Part shown: piece by piece, positions 1 to 9,551 of the stretch
How positions within the stretch are numbered: position 1 is the stretch's first letter
Layout of the letters: every line of letters begins with the position of its first letter
NCBI RefSeq assembly: GCF_026183735.1
Contig: NZ_JAPFRE010000015.1
Span: forward strand, 259,914 to 323,913
Length of the DNA: 64,000 nt
Source: Alteromonas sp. ASW11-130
GTDB taxonomy: Bacteria; Pseudomonadota; Gammaproteobacteria; Enterobacterales; Alteromonadaceae
Direction of reading: 5' to 3'
Position numbers and translations under genes: made by a program
The notes under the pieces: model-generated
The model's input: only the letters and a program-made list of their open reading frames with translations
What the model was told of the DNA's origin: nothing
Databases searched by the model: none

Positions 1-25
1 ACCGACACTGTCGAATTACAAGATC

Positions 26-50
26 AAAAAAGCCCCGCTAATGCGAGGCT
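26..50 (-). terminator. Rho-independent terminator of tRNA-Phe
   Basis: On the minus strand an 8-bp GC-rich stem (plus-strand arms 31-38 and 43-50, one G-U pair) with a 4-nt loop is followed by a run of six T. It lies 9 nt beyond the CCA end of the tRNA, so it most likely ends that transcript. Confidence 0.85.
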
Positions 51-58
51 TCTAAGAA

Positions 59-134
59 TGGTGCCCAGAGGCGGGATCGAACCACCGACACGCGGATTTT
101 CAATCCGCTGCTCTACCGACTGAGCTATCTGGGC
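59..134 (-). tRNA. tRNA-Phe (anticodon GAA)
   Basis: Read on the minus strand, 76 nt fold into a standard cloverleaf. The acceptor stem GCCCAGA pairs with TCTGGGC, the D arm contains AGCTCAGTCGGTAGAGC, the anticodon loop is TTGAAAA with anticodon GAA, and the T loop is GGTTCGATTCC. The CCA end is encoded (plus-strand 59-61). The sequence is very close to E. coli tRNA-Phe. It is a single tRNA with its own terminator. Confidence 0.97.
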
Positions 135-269
135 AAATCTGGTTGCGCGTAAGGCTTATTGCCTACTGCGTCGTGGGTGCGTATTAAACGGATTTCCGCG
201 TCACAAGTCAACCGTTTTTCCACTTATTTTCACGAAACATGAATCAACTGCTTATTTTTTGTTAAATTT

Positions 270-542
270 TTAGGCTTTGGGCGGCACATACCCTTCAATT
301 GTGGGTTCTTGACCTTCAAATAAAAACGCTTCCATTTGTTCTTCCAAAAATTTTCGCGCTTGTGGGTCCATCATATTGAGTTTGTTTTCGTTTATGAGCA
401 TGGTTTGCTTTTTCTGCCATTCGGCCCACGCCGGCTTTGAAATGTTGTCAAAAATGCGCTTACCTAAGTCGCCAGGGTAAAGCTGAAAATCTAAACCTTC
501 TTCTTCTTTATTTAAATGCTGACAAAAAACGGTTCTGCTCAT
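270..542 (-). CDS. yggX: Probable Fe(2+)-trafficking / oxidative-damage protection protein YggX
   Basis: 90 aa, the usual size of YggX (E. coli 91 aa). The N-terminus MSRTVFC with the conserved Cys, the PGDLGKRI segment and the [14 protein letters not shown] stretch are family hallmarks. The family protects Fe-S clusters and may move iron in the cytosol. An in-frame TTG lies 15 nt upstream, but a GAAGG ribosome site sits about 8 nt before the ATG at 542, so the ATG was chosen. It lies 24 nt after mutY on the same strand, the same pairing as E. coli mutY-yggX, which fits an iron-sulfur glycosylase next to an iron-protection protein. Confidence 0.95.
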   Translation of the reverse strand: MSRTVFCQHLNKEEEGLDFQLYPGDLGKRIFDNISKPAWAEWQKKQTMLINENKLNMMDPQARKFLEEQMEAFLFEGQEPTIEGYVPPKA

Positions 543-566
543 TATGTGTGCCTTCAATAATTTTGG

Positions 567-1604
567 TTATCGTAATGACTTTATTTCATTCACGATTTTC
601 TGAGTTGGAGCCGCCAACCCTACTTCAATGGGCTCTAGTATATCAAACCAACGCGAATTGTCTTCAGCAACCCCAAGTAGAAGAGGCTGCCCCAGTTCAA
701 TAAATACTGGTGTAATGTGCAGCTGAAAATGGCTAAACGTATGCATAAAAGGCGTTAGGGATATTTCTCTATATTCCTGTATATCGTAAGACGTGATCAC
801 GTCTTGCAAAGAAGCGCCTTCAATAAACCCAAACAACCCCCCCCATAATCCGCTTGGAGGTCGCTTTTTTAACAGTATCTGATTCTGAAAGCTCAGAGCG
901 ACCATACATGTTTTGCGTTGGGGTAGTGCTTTCTTTGGCTTCTTTCCAGGAAATTCATTTTGGGCGCCTTGAGCGTATGCCAAACATCCATTCTGCAAGG
1001 GACAGTGATCGCAGTCTGGTTTGGAACGCGTGCACACCATAGCGCCTAAATCCATCATCGCCTGCGTGTATCGTGCACACTGTTTGTCAGGTGTATGCCG
1101 TTCTGCCACGTCCCACAAAGACTGCTCTACCTTTTTGTTTCCCGGCCAGCCTTCAATAGCATAAAAGCGAGCAAGTACACGTTTGACGTTGCCATCTAAA
1201 ATGGGATGCGCTTGTCCACCTGCAATTGATAATATCGCGCCTGCAGTTGAACGCCCTATTCCAGGTAGCGCAATTACTTGGTCAATTTCTGTCGGGAATT
1301 CCCCCGCATATTCGTTAGAAATAACCTTTGCTGCTTTGTGTAAATTTCTGGCCCGCGCGTAATATCCCAGTCCCGTCCAATGATGAAGCACGTTATCTTC
1401 CTTGGCGCTTGCCAAGCTGAGCACATCAGGAAAGCTTTTCATAAACCGTTCGAAATACGGTATTACCGTAGCAACCTGCGTTTGTTGCAACATTATTTCC
1501 GATACCCACACCCGATAGGGGTTAATATCTTGCTGCCATGGCAGGTGTTTGCGACCATGCTGGTGAAACCAGTTGAGAACCTTTTGAGTAAATGTATCTG
1601 ACAT
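567..1604 (-). CDS. mutY: A/G-specific adenine DNA glycosylase MutY
   Basis: 345 aa. Removes adenine mispaired with 8-oxoguanine or guanine in base-excision repair. Visible features are the catalytic Glu36 in SEIMLQQTQ, the helix-hairpin-helix LPGIG at 113-117, the catalytic Asp137 in ILDGN, and a [4Fe-4S] loop with Cys191, 198, 201 and 207 (C-x6-C-x2-C-x5-C). These positions are each one off the E. coli protein, which supports the ATG at 1604 over a start 39 codons upstream. The C-terminal third is the NUDIX-like domain that reads 8-oxoG. It is the first gene of a mutY-yggX unit, divergent from the alpha/beta hydrolase at 1821. Confidence 0.97.
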   Translation of the reverse strand: MSDTFTQKVLNWFHQHGRKHLPWQQDINPYRVWVSEIMLQQTQVATVIPYFERFMKSFPDVLSLASAKEDNVLHHWTGLGYYARARNLHKAAKVISNEYAGEFPTEIDQVIALPGIGRSTAGAILSIAGGQAHPILDGNVKRVLARFYAIEGWPGNKKVEQSLWDVAERHTPDKQCARYTQAMMDLGAMVCTRSKPDCDHCPLQNGCLAYAQGAQNEFPGKKPKKALPQRKTCMVALSFQNQILLKKRPPSGLWGGLFGFIEGASLQDVITSYDIQEYREISLTPFMHTFSHFQLHITPVFIELGQPLLLGVAEDNSRWFDILEPIEVGLAAPTQKIVNEIKSLR

Positions 1605-1820
1605 AGAGTTAATGCGAGTATGGCTACAACCAAACAGAGCGCGCATGATACCATGATTAATATCAATCCACATTGATGGGTGGGCAACTCCGACATAGAG
1701 AAATCCATTTAATTGGGTCAAACTGGTAAAAAGTTCAGAATGCTGAAGCCTTTCATATTAGTTAGAAGAAGAGTGACTGCACAGCATTGTGGATGGGTAT
1801 AATTATTAATTCAGGAACAA

Positions 1821-2522
1821 ATGAGACTTATGCAAACACCCATGCTGTTTTTACCTGGTACGCTTTGCGACGAGCGTCTTTGGTTACCTGCTTGGCGGAA
1901 CATGACACACATTAACCGCCGCTATGTTCCTTTGCAGTGGGCAAACTCTTTGTCAGATATGTTACAGCTTACCTCTGACAGGGTGTTACCTGACGAGAAG
2001 GTGCATCTTGTTGGATTTTCTATGGGCGGTTATATTGCGGCTAAATGGGCAAGCGAAAATAGCCAGAAAGTCGCCTCGCTTACGCTGATTGGATACAGCC
2101 TAAGCGGCTTATCACAAGAAGAAGTCGCGCGTCGGTCGGATATGCTTAAGTACCTAAAAAGCAATACTTTTAAGCCAGACAATGCGTTTCTATCACGCTT
2201 GGTGCACCCGTTGAGATTAGCGGATTCAGCGGTGGCTGAGCCAGTACTTGAAATGGCAAAGGATCTAGGTAAATCCACCCTTATTGCTCATACGCAAGCC
2301 ACCACCCCCCGGGAAAATTTACTAAAAAGCATCGCATCTCTAGGCACACGGATTACTTTCATTGCAGCGGATGAAGATAAAGTTGCTCCGATAGATACCT
2401 TAGTAACGGAACATCAATTAATTAAACCTGCAACACTGCATATTATGCGCAAAGCTGGACATATGATGCCGTTGGAATATCCTCAACGAATAGCCCAATT
2501 ACTCATGCAAAGCACAGGGTGA
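1821..2522 (+). CDS. Alpha/beta hydrolase (possible esterase)
   Basis: 233 aa, no signal peptide, so probably cytosolic. It has the oxyanion-hole region LPGTLCDERLW near residues 11-21, a nucleophile elbow GFSMGG with Ser67, a likely acid in AADEDKV, and a catalytic His in AGHMMPLE near the C-terminus. The layout matches small carboxylesterase-like alpha/beta hydrolases, but the substrate cannot be read from sequence. AGGA sits 4 nt before the ATG at 1821; the next in-frame ATG (1830) has a worse spacing. It is divergent from mutY and stands 106 nt before trmB, possibly on its own promoter. Confidence 0.85.
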   Translation: MRLMQTPMLFLPGTLCDERLWLPAWRNMTHINRRYVPLQWANSLSDMLQLTSDRVLPDEKVHLVGFSMGGYIAAKWASENSQKVASLTLIGYSLSGLSQEEVARRSDMLKYLKSNTFKPDNAFLSRLVHPLRLADSAVAEPVLEMAKDLGKSTLIAHTQATTPRENLLKSIASLGTRITFIAADEDKVAPIDTLVTEHQLIKPATLHIMRKAGHMMPLEYPQRIAQLLMQSTG

Positions 2523-2628
2523 GCCAAATTATTCGCTGATTTGTTGCTATATTAAAAGGTTATTATTGCAAAGCGTTATAGAGGCTGGATAATGCCGCAG
2601 CGAGATTGTAGAAGGTAGTGAGTTGACA

Positions 2629-3348
2629 ATGAAGCAATTTAAAAGTCAGGCAGAAGCTGAAGCCGCAGGTGTGTATGTCAGTAAGGTAAAAAGCTTTGTA
2701 AAACGTGAAGGCCGATTAACTAATGCTCAAGCACGGGCGATTGAAGAAAATTGGTCGGCGATGGGTATTGACTACCGAGCCGAACTTCTTAACTTTGAAG
2801 AAGTATTTAAACAGCGTGGTCCAGTCGTATTAGAAATTGGTTTTGGAATGGGTAAGTCACTGGTGCAAATGGCCACAGAGGCTCCCGATACAAACTTTCT
2901 CGGCATAGAGGTACATCGCCCAGGTGTGGGCTCATGTATAAACGATGCGGTAGAAAATGGTCTGAAAAATTTGCGCGTAATGGAGCATGACGCGGTTGAA
3001 GTGTTCAAGCACATGATCCCCGATGCCAGTTTACAACGGGTTCAACTTTACTTTCCTGATCCATGGCACAAAAAACGTCATCATAAACGTCGCATTGTGC
3101 AGCCTGAATTTGTGGCGATGATAAAAGAGAAGCTGGCAATTGGCGGCGTATTTCATATGGCAACGGACTGGGAAAATTACGCGGAACATATGCTTACGGT
3201 TATGCAAAACGCGCCGGGGTTCGTCAATACTTCATTGTCGGGGGACTTTGTAGAGCGTCCAGTATACCGCCCCATTACTAAGTTCGAAGTGCGCGGCCAA
3301 AAATTAGGCCATGGAGTATGGGACTTAGTATTTGAGAGAACAGAATAA
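2629..3348 (+). CDS. trmB: tRNA (guanine-N7-)-methyltransferase TrmB
   Basis: 239 aa, identical in length to E. coli TrmB. It forms m7G46 in the variable loop of tRNA using S-adenosylmethionine. The SAM-binding motif [15 protein letters not shown], the catalytic region [15 protein letters not shown] and the C-terminal [17 protein letters not shown] are all intact. A TTG two codons upstream (2623) has a GAAGG 7 nt before it and is a possible alternative start; the ATG was preferred because it gives the family length. Its stop overlaps the rsmC start by 1 nt, so the two methyltransferases are probably translationally coupled. Confidence 0.95.
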   Translation: MKQFKSQAEAEAAGVYVSKVKSFVKREGRLTNAQARAIEENWSAMGIDYRAELLNFEEVFKQRGPVVLEIGFGMGKSLVQMATEAPDTNFLGIEVHRPGVGSCINDAVENGLKNLRVMEHDAVEVFKHMIPDASLQRVQLYFPDPWHKKRHHKRRIVQPEFVAMIKEKLAIGGVFHMATDWENYAEHMLTVMQNAPGFVNTSLSGDFVERPVYRPITKFEVRGQKLGHGVWDLVFERTE

Positions 3349-4436
3349 TGTTAAGTGCACCCAGTCAATTGCTAGAAAGAAACATCGATGTATTTAAAGA
3401 TGATGGTTGGTTAATTATAAACCCCGCTGACGCGTATTTTACCGATCAACTAAGTCATCTCTCTGTCGACGTTCTTCATCAGTATTACGATATTTACGCT
3501 GAAAGTGCGCGCGTAATACCCTATACGATCTTAGACAGCAGAGATATTTTAAACACCTCTACGGGCATTTTCAGTCAGCAGAAAATTAACAAACACCACC
3601 ACTACTTCGCTCCGTTTTTAACCTTACCGCAGCATTACAACAATATTGTCATTTACCTGCCAAAGGCAAAAGCGCACTATTCCATGCTGATAAAAATGGC
3701 TGCATCGCTCGTCAACGGTAGCGGAAGTATTTATGTAGTGGGCGAGAATAAAGGTGGCATTAAAAGTGCCGGCAAATTACTTAACTCCGTAGGAGAGGTA
3801 GAGAAGGTAGATTCTGCCCGCCACTGTAGTTTGCTTAGATGTGAAATTACCCACCAGCAACCTAGTTTTGATATCAATCAATGGCTGAGCTATTTTGATA
3901 TCAATATTAATGGTCAGGCAGCTACTATTGCCAGTTTGCCCGGGGTATTCAGCCATGAAGCGCTAGATGAAGGTACCCAGCTACTGCTCGAGAAACTGCC
4001 GTCGAATTTACGCGGCAATATTCTTGATTTCGCGTGTGGCGCTGGAATTATCGGGTGCATACTTAAACGTCAGTTTCCCCACTTGAATATTTCGTATCTG
4101 GATGTCAGCGCATTAGCTTTATACAGCACTGCACACACATTAGCGGAAAGTGAATTGACCGGAACAGTAATGGCCGCCAATGGGTTACACGGTGTGGATG
4201 AACAATTTAATAACATTGTTACTAACCCCCCTTTCCACACGGGTATTAAAACGGATTATTCAGTGACAAAACGGTTTATTGCTGATGCAGCACGCCTACT
4301 TCCTCGTAACGGAAGTTTGCATATGGTCGCCAATCGTTTCCTACCCTACCCTGGGTTATTAGGCGAAGTATTTTCGCATGTGCAAACATTGGCGCAAACG
4401 AGTCGTTTTTCGGTTTATCGAGCAGTAAAAGAATAG
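3348..4436 (+). CDS. rsmC: 16S rRNA (guanine-N2)-methyltransferase RsmC
   Basis: 362 aa (E. coli 343 aa). Methylates G1207 of 16S rRNA in the assembled 30S subunit. The C-terminal half is the catalytic Rossmann domain, with a SAM-binding LDFACGAGIIG motif and the amino-methyltransferase motif TNPPFH. The N-terminal half is the diverged duplicate domain typical of RsmC, which lacks these motifs. The start ATG overlaps the trmB stop by 1 nt. RlmG is the closest alternative, but the length, the N-terminal duplicate and the conserved FHTGIKTDY segment favour RsmC. Confidence 0.9.
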   Translation: MLSAPSQLLERNIDVFKDDGWLIINPADAYFTDQLSHLSVDVLHQYYDIYAESARVIPYTILDSRDILNTSTGIFSQQKINKHHHYFAPFLTLPQHYNNIVIYLPKAKAHYSMLIKMAASLVNGSGSIYVVGENKGGIKSAGKLLNSVGEVEKVDSARHCSLLRCEITHQQPSFDINQWLSYFDININGQAATIASLPGVFSHEALDEGTQLLLEKLPSNLRGNILDFACGAGIIGCILKRQFPHLNISYLDVSALALYSTAHTLAESELTGTVMAANGLHGVDEQFNNIVTNPPFHTGIKTDYSVTKRFIADAARLLPRNGSLHMVANRFLPYPGLLGEVFSHVQTLAQTSRFSVYRAVKE

Positions 4437-4536
4437 CCAAACAGGATTTATCCGTAGCGCGATCTATACTGCTTCGATACACTGCGAGAGTGCTATTAGC
4501 TCAATTCTATTGTTTTACTCATCTTGAGGGGCGATT

Positions 4537-5997
4537 GTGAACATTGTATTTGCCATTTCAGAAGTAGAAGACCTGGTCAAGACCGGTGGACTGGCTGACG
4601 TTGGTAAAGCCCTTCCTCTTGCTTTGAAAGAAGCCGGACACAATGTCATTATTATAATGCCTTACTATCTGGCTATTGCGAATCAACTTGAAATGGCCCC
4701 GGCAAAGCTTGCTTCTGCGTGTTCTCAACAAACATTATTTACCCAAAGTCAGGTATATCATTTCGATGTAAAACAGCTTAACTGGAACGATATTAACGTC
4801 TACTTTATTGACTACCCCGAATACTTTGCTCGTGAAGGTATTTATAGCAATGGTTATGACGTTTATAACGACAACGGCGAACGCTTCAGTTTTTTCTGTG
4901 GAGCCGTATTGAATATGTTGCAATCAATCGGATTCCAACCAGACGTAATACATTGCCATGATTGGCATACTGCCATGCTGCCCTTCTTAATGAGTTTCGA
5001 TCATAGCGGTTACTTTGACGATACTGCGACGGTTTTTACTATTCACAACGCCGCATTTCAAGGGGTCCATCGCCTGGAAAGTATCCCCTTCTTACGTCAC
5101 CATCCCAGTATTATGTCGCAGGTGCATGGTGGCTATATAAATATGCTGCAATCGGGAATTGAATTTGCCACCCAAATTACCACTGTCAGTCCGACTTATG
5201 CCCAAGAATTATTAACCAATTTGGGTAGCCACGGGTTACATGATCGTCTAGTAGCCAGGCAAAAGGATTTGATCGGCATTCTAAACGGTTGTGACTATAG
5301 TCAGTGGAATCCTGAGCATGATCACTATTTACCAGAAAACTACTCGGTGGATACCCTCCATGCTAAAACTGCGAGCAAAGCAGCGCTACAAAAACTTGCT
5401 TCACTACCTGAAAAACAAAATATCCCTTTACTTGGCATGGTATGTAGGCTGACCGAACAAAAAGGGTTTGGCTATCTGTTGCCCATATTAAATGACTTGA
5501 TGCATCATCAAGTTCAGATAGTTATAGTCGGAACTGGCGATCCAGAAGTGTGCATGGACTTAGACGAGTTTGCTCAACATCATCCAGTTAAATTCAAATT
5601 TATCAACGGGTTCAGTACTAAGCACGCCCATTTAGTTGAAGCGGGCGCAGATTACTTCCTAATGCCGTCGCAATTTGAGCCCTGCGGACTGAACCAAATG
5701 TACAGCCTGGCGTATGGCACTATACCGATTGTCCGGGCAGTCGGTGGTTTGAAAGATACCGTGGTAGATATAAATCAGGACAAACACGGAGCCACCGGTT
5801 TTGTGTTTGATGATCCTACCCCTCACGCCTTACTGGCCTGTATTCGCCGCGCGCTGCTTTATTACTACGAATACCCGCAAGATTTTAAACAAATGCAAAT
5901 AAGAGGGATGCAAACACGCTTCACCTGGGATGCAGCAGCAGCACGTTACGCAGAACTCTACCAGAGTGTAGTGAGAAAAATGAAGGAGGGAAAATAA
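4537..5997 (+). CDS. glgA: Glycogen synthase GlgA (ADP-glucose, GT5)
   Basis: 486 aa, close to the usual 477. Extends alpha-1,4-glucan from ADP-glucose. The ADP-glucose-binding KTGGLADV lies at residues 15-22, the hinge HNAAFQG follows, and the C-terminal GT-B half has the FEPCGLNQMYSLAYGTIP segment with the acid Glu. The start is GTG at 4537 with a GAGGGG ribosome site. No other glycogen gene (glgB, C, P, X) is near, so the pathway genes are split in this genome. The 100 nt upstream probably contain its own promoter. Confidence 0.95.
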   Translation: MNIVFAISEVEDLVKTGGLADVGKALPLALKEAGHNVIIIMPYYLAIANQLEMAPAKLASACSQQTLFTQSQVYHFDVKQLNWNDINVYFIDYPEYFAREGIYSNGYDVYNDNGERFSFFCGAVLNMLQSIGFQPDVIHCHDWHTAMLPFLMSFDHSGYFDDTATVFTIHNAAFQGVHRLESIPFLRHHPSIMSQVHGGYINMLQSGIEFATQITTVSPTYAQELLTNLGSHGLHDRLVARQKDLIGILNGCDYSQWNPEHDHYLPENYSVDTLHAKTASKAALQKLASLPEKQNIPLLGMVCRLTEQKGFGYLLPILNDLMHHQVQIVIVGTGDPEVCMDLDEFAQHHPVKFKFINGFSTKHAHLVEAGADYFLMPSQFEPCGLNQMYSLAYGTIPIVRAVGGLKDTVVDINQDKHGATGFVFDDPTPHALLACIRRALLYYYEYPQDFKQMQIRGMQTRFTWDAAAARYAELYQSVVRKMKEGK

Positions 5998-6109
5998 TAT
6001 AACGGGTTGCATGTAAATGCTTAGGGCGACTCCTTTTACTTTTTCTCATTAATAGGCCACTATAAGTGAAAATCCTGCAATAAAGTTATGTTTAACGTAA
6101 TAATAATTA

Positions 6110-7765
6110 ATGACTGAATCAAACGTTAAGTTTTCCATTCGCAGCTTGTTTCTCTGGGTGGTAATGCTCATTATCACCTTCACGCTGGTATTCTCATCCA
6201 GTCTATCCATGTATTCGCAAATTAAAAATTATCGTCAGGAGCTGGCGAATCAAGTCATTATGCTTGCTGAGCTTATCAGCCATAACGCTGGTTATTATTT
6301 AAGAACGATGAAGTCTGAAGAAGCAAATGCTCGATTGAAAACATTAGAGGCTGCAAATATTCTGCAAAACGTAGTCGTTTATCAAGGAACCCCTACACCT
6401 GACGGCAAGCAACCTACACGCTTTGCCGAATTTACCCACTCTGCTGCTGCACCGATTATTCCGCCTGCTAGCATTTTCAACCAAATTCGTCATGCGCGTT
6501 TCGATGGCGACTCGCTGGATGTAACCCTTCCTATCCGCGAGTCGGGTGGCACTATTGGCTACGTTTTCGTTAAAGCGTCTGCTGCAAGTTTTAACAAAAT
6601 GGTAGGCAATGCTATTTTTTTAAACCTGTCAGTGATGTTAATCATGTTAGTGGTAGGGTTAATCTTGACACTGAAGCTGCAACGCTTTATCACCGAGCCA
6701 ATTGAATATTTAGCTGATTTTTTACAGTCAACTTCGCGCAAAAGAGATTATTCTGCCAGAGCGGATAGTTCGAGAATAAAAGAGCTCAACATTCTTGCTA
6801 AAGCCGTTAATATTACGCTAGGGCGTATTCAGGAAACCATGCAAAAACAGGAGGCTGCCGAGGAACAACATCGTGAGTTGAATACACGATTAGAAGACAT
6901 GGTTAACCAACGAACACTGGCTCTGAAAGATGCTAACCAAGAGCTTATCCAAACCCTGGAGAAGCTGCATCAATTCCAGCGCCAGATTGTGCAAAATGAA
7001 AAAATGGCGTCGTTAGGGGATATGGTTGCCGGGGTGGCCCATGAAGTCAATACGCCCATTGGTTTAGGTGTCACCGCCTCCACTATGATGCTTGATAGAA
7101 TTGACACGATTCAGGAGCAGTTTGAGAACAAGACTTTAAAAGCCAGTACCATGGCGAAATTTCTTGCCGAAAGTCAGGAAAATCTTAATATTATTTATCG
7201 CAATTTAAATCGTGCGGCCGAATTAATTTCAAGTTTCAAACAAGTAGCTGTCGATCAGACCAGTGAAAATAGTCGTGCAGTGTGCGTATCCCAGCTTATT
7301 AGTGAAATTCTTTTATCTTTGCGTCCTAGGCTTAAGAAAGTACAACATAAAATTGATATCGATGTTGATCCAAATTTGGTTGTTGACACCAAAGCCGGCC
7401 CCATAAATCAAATCATTATCAATTTAATAATGAACTCGATTATCCACGGGTTCGAAGATATCGAATCTGGACACATCGAAATTTCAGCGCAAATGATGTC
7501 TGCGAATAAATTAAAAATAGTCTACCGTGACAATGGTAGGGGCATTCCCGATGATATACGCAAACGAATTTTCGACCCCTTTGTAACCACAAAGCGCGGG
7601 CAAGGTGGATCTGGTTTAGGAATGCATTTAGTTTATAATTTAGTGACTCAGGCACTTAATGGTACAATTTCTCTTTCCAGCGAAGAGGGACATGGCGTAG
7701 AATTTGTCATTGTATTCCCGGTAACCAGTTCTAAATCAAGAGAGACGTTGAATTTGCTTCAATAA
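6110..7765 (+). CDS. Membrane sensor histidine kinase with CHASE8-like periplasmic domain
   Basis: 551 aa. TM1 is at about residues 14-33, a periplasmic region of about 130 residues resembling CHASE8 domains follows, TM2 is at 168-189, then HAMP at about 190-245 and a coiled coil at 245-300. The phosphoacceptor is His311 in the HEVNTPIG motif, and the ATPase domain carries N (IMNSIIHGFED), G1 (DNGRGIP) and G2 (GGSGLGMHLV) boxes. There is no receiver or HPt domain. The HEVNTPIG motif is typical of kinases distinct from ArcB. It ends 136 nt before arcA on the same strand, making ArcA or an unlinked regulator possible partners. No clear ribosome site precedes the ATG, so the start is less sure than the identity. 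Confidence 0.88.
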   Translation: MTESNVKFSIRSLFLWVVMLIITFTLVFSSSLSMYSQIKNYRQELANQVIMLAELISHNAGYYLRTMKSEEANARLKTLEAANILQNVVVYQGTPTPDGKQPTRFAEFTHSAAAPIIPPASIFNQIRHARFDGDSLDVTLPIRESGGTIGYVFVKASAASFNKMVGNAIFLNLSVMLIMLVVGLILTLKLQRFITEPIEYLADFLQSTSRKRDYSARADSSRIKELNILAKAVNITLGRIQETMQKQEAAEEQHRELNTRLEDMVNQRTLALKDANQELIQTLEKLHQFQRQIVQNEKMASLGDMVAGVAHEVNTPIGLGVTASTMMLDRIDTIQEQFENKTLKASTMAKFLAESQENLNIIYRNLNRAAELISSFKQVAVDQTSENSRAVCVSQLISEILLSLRPRLKKVQHKIDIDVDPNLVVDTKAGPINQIIINLIMNSIIHGFEDIESGHIEISAQMMSANKLKIVYRDNGRGIPDDIRKRIFDPFVTTKRGQGGSGLGMHLVYNLVTQALNGTISLSSEEGHGVEFVIVFPVTSSKSRETLNLLQ

Positions 7766-7901
7766 ACCTTGTTATTTTAATACAGGCCCCAATTACTTTT
7801 GACTTAGTTGCCGTAGAAACTTGCAAACCAGCCCACGGCTATTAAAATTTGATCCATCACCGACTTAAGACTTAAATCATTGTAAAAGAGTGTGAAACAG
7901 C

Positions 7902-8609
7902 ATGCAGACGCCTAATATATTAATTGTTGAAGACGAGGTGGTCACCCGTACCACCCTAAAAAGCCTTTTTGAGGCTGAAGGCTATAATGTTTTCGAAGCC
8001 GAAAACGGTGATCAGATGCATGACTTTTTCGAAAACAACACCATTAATCTGGTGATCATGGATATTAACCTGCCTGGTAAGAATGGTTTAATTCTGGCGC
8101 GCGAAGTACGTGACCGTAAAAACGTAGGTCTTATCTTTTTAACGGGCCGCGATAATGATGTAGATAGAATACTAGGTTTGGAGATTGGTGCAGACGACTA
8201 TCTAACCAAGCCGTTTAATCCACGCGAATTAACTATCCGAGCGCGCAATCTATTGGCCAGAACCACAAATTCCGCCGAAGACGATGATTTACCAAGCCGC
8301 GTTAGCTTTAACGGCTGGACATTGGACGGCGACAGTCGCTCATTGATTTCTCCTAGTGGAAAAGAGTTCAGGTTGCCGCGAAGTGAATTTCGTGCCCTTC
8401 ACTTGTTTTTGAATAATCCGGGAAAGATACTAACCCGTGAACAGTTAATTATGGAAATGACAGGTCGTGAATTACGTCCTAATGATCGCACCGTCGATGT
8501 AACCATCCGTCGCATCCGTAAGCATTTTGAATCTGACCCAGGTGATCAGGAACTTATTGTGACTATTCACGGTGAAGGATATCGCTTCTGTGGTTCGGTA
8601 GACGCCTAA
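7902..8609 (+). CDS. arcA: Two-component response regulator ArcA (aerobic respiration control)
   Basis: 235 aa; E. coli ArcA is 238. The receiver domain (1-120) has the acidic pocket Glu10/Asp11, phosphoacceptor Asp54 in [10 protein letters not shown], and Lys in the TKPFNPRE segment. The C-terminal half is the OmpR/PhoB winged helix, with the ArcA signature [15 protein letters not shown] and a C-terminal [10 protein letters not shown]. In known systems ArcA represses respiratory and TCA genes when the quinone pool is reduced. No arcB lies in the window; the nearest kinase is the CHASE8-type protein upstream. A strong hairpin follows the stop. Confidence 0.96.
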   Translation: MQTPNILIVEDEVVTRTTLKSLFEAEGYNVFEAENGDQMHDFFENNTINLVIMDINLPGKNGLILAREVRDRKNVGLIFLTGRDNDVDRILGLEIGADDYLTKPFNPRELTIRARNLLARTTNSAEDDDLPSRVSFNGWTLDGDSRSLISPSGKEFRLPRSEFRALHLFLNNPGKILTREQLIMEMTGRELRPNDRTVDVTIRRIRKHFESDPGDQELIVTIHGEGYRFCGSVDA

Positions 8610-8616
8610 TCGAGAT

Positions 8617-8652
8617 AGGCCATGTGTGTTTTCGGCCCACATGGCCTTTCTA
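8617..8652 (+). terminator. Rho-independent terminator of arcA
   Basis: A perfect 10-bp stem (arms 8617-8626 and 8638-8647, AGGCCATGTG against CACATGGCCT) with an 11-nt loop is followed by a T-rich TTCTATT. It begins 8 nt after the arcA stop. Confidence 0.75.
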
Positions 8653-9516
8653 TTAATTAACGCCAGTATAAGTAACCACGACTTTTCTATTTCGGCTTTG
8701 GCCTCCTCCGATAACTTCAATTCCCTTACCAGCCTTACATTTCAACTTAATTTCTGTGTTTTTCTCATATTCTTTGGCAAAGTACGTAACCGTAAAGTTA
8801 TCTACATACTCGCCGTTATTGCTTAACCCCTACAGCATGCTGAAATTGGCCGTTTGTCTAAAAAAACAGCCTGTCGCCATTGTGTCACTCGAAACTATGG
8901 CATACACATCGAATCCTATCTGTTTATCCAATAGTTTCTTCTTTCGAGAAAACTGACACCGCTTTTTATTGCATAATTATCGACTGATAAATACAGAATT
9001 ACAGTAATTCTGCACGCTGAATTGTAATTGCTTGTTATTGCTCATGGGGAGGCTGAAAATTACGTTTCTGATGCTTATCGTACCGCTTAGCTGTAAGTGT
9101 TGTATCACACAGCGTTATTCTAACTCTGTTTATACTTTTTCATCACGAGAGCGGCATTATACGGGCGGTTGAAGTAGGTAGACACGTAGTTATCGCACAG
9201 CGAGCATTTACGCTGGTAACCTGAAGGTATTCGTAGTGTCTGTATTCAATTATCTTGTGCAACGTCTACATTCGGATCCTAAGCAGGTGAATGTGTGAGA
9301 TAGTGTCTAAAAATAGTAGCTAGCTTAGTGACTAAGCAATCATCAGGGCGGAATTTATGATCCTTTATTTAGTAAAGAATGCATTTTTGAACTAATACCA
9401 AGAACAACGAAAGTCATTTATTAACGAATATTTATCCTGACTAACGTGGTTAGAACCTCCAATGATGCAACCGTATCGTTTGTGCTGACTTTGCCCAATA
9501 AGCGATGGGTCACTTT
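8653..9516. other. Long stretch without a recognisable gene
   Basis: About 860 nt between the arcA terminator and the pmbA terminator. Reading frames here are short, lack ribosome sites, and do not resemble known proteins. It holds a perfect 19-bp palindrome at 8994-9012 and a smaller dyad (GCTTAG-TGA-CTAAGC) near 9328-9342. The length is out of line with the otherwise compact gene spacing, so an sRNA or a decayed gene is possible, but I see no direct evidence for either. Confidence 0.6.
8994..9012. repeat. Perfect 19-bp palindrome, possible operator
   Basis: CAGAATTAC-A-GTAATTCTG: nine bases on each side of a central A match exactly. The AT-rich dyad resembles a dimeric-regulator site more than a terminator, since no T run follows. 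A partly similar motif (GAATTGTAATT) lies about 8 nt downstream. It sits about 380 nt from the nearest gene end, so no target gene is obvious. Confidence 0.55.
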
Positions 9517-9542
9517 ATGCACCGGCCTAGTAGCCGGTGCAT
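9517..9542 (-). terminator. Hairpin terminator downstream of pmbA
   Basis: A perfect 10-bp GC-rich stem (ATGCACCGGC / GCCGGTGCAT, arms 9517-9526 and 9533-9542) with a 6-nt loop starts 10 nt after the pmbA stop. The T tract on the minus strand is weak (TAAAGT), so termination may be partial. Confidence 0.55.
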
Positions 9543-9551
9543 GTGCCTGGT

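Noticed and set aside
1605..1721. 39-residue N-terminal extension of MutY
   Set aside because: The residues have no MutY counterpart, and catalytic positions match E. coli exactly only with the ATG at 1604.
8626..8956. Two overlapping plus-strand frames of 66 codons after arcA
   Set aside because: The first begins inside the arcA terminator hairpin; neither has a ribosome site or a recognisable family, and composition looks noncoding.
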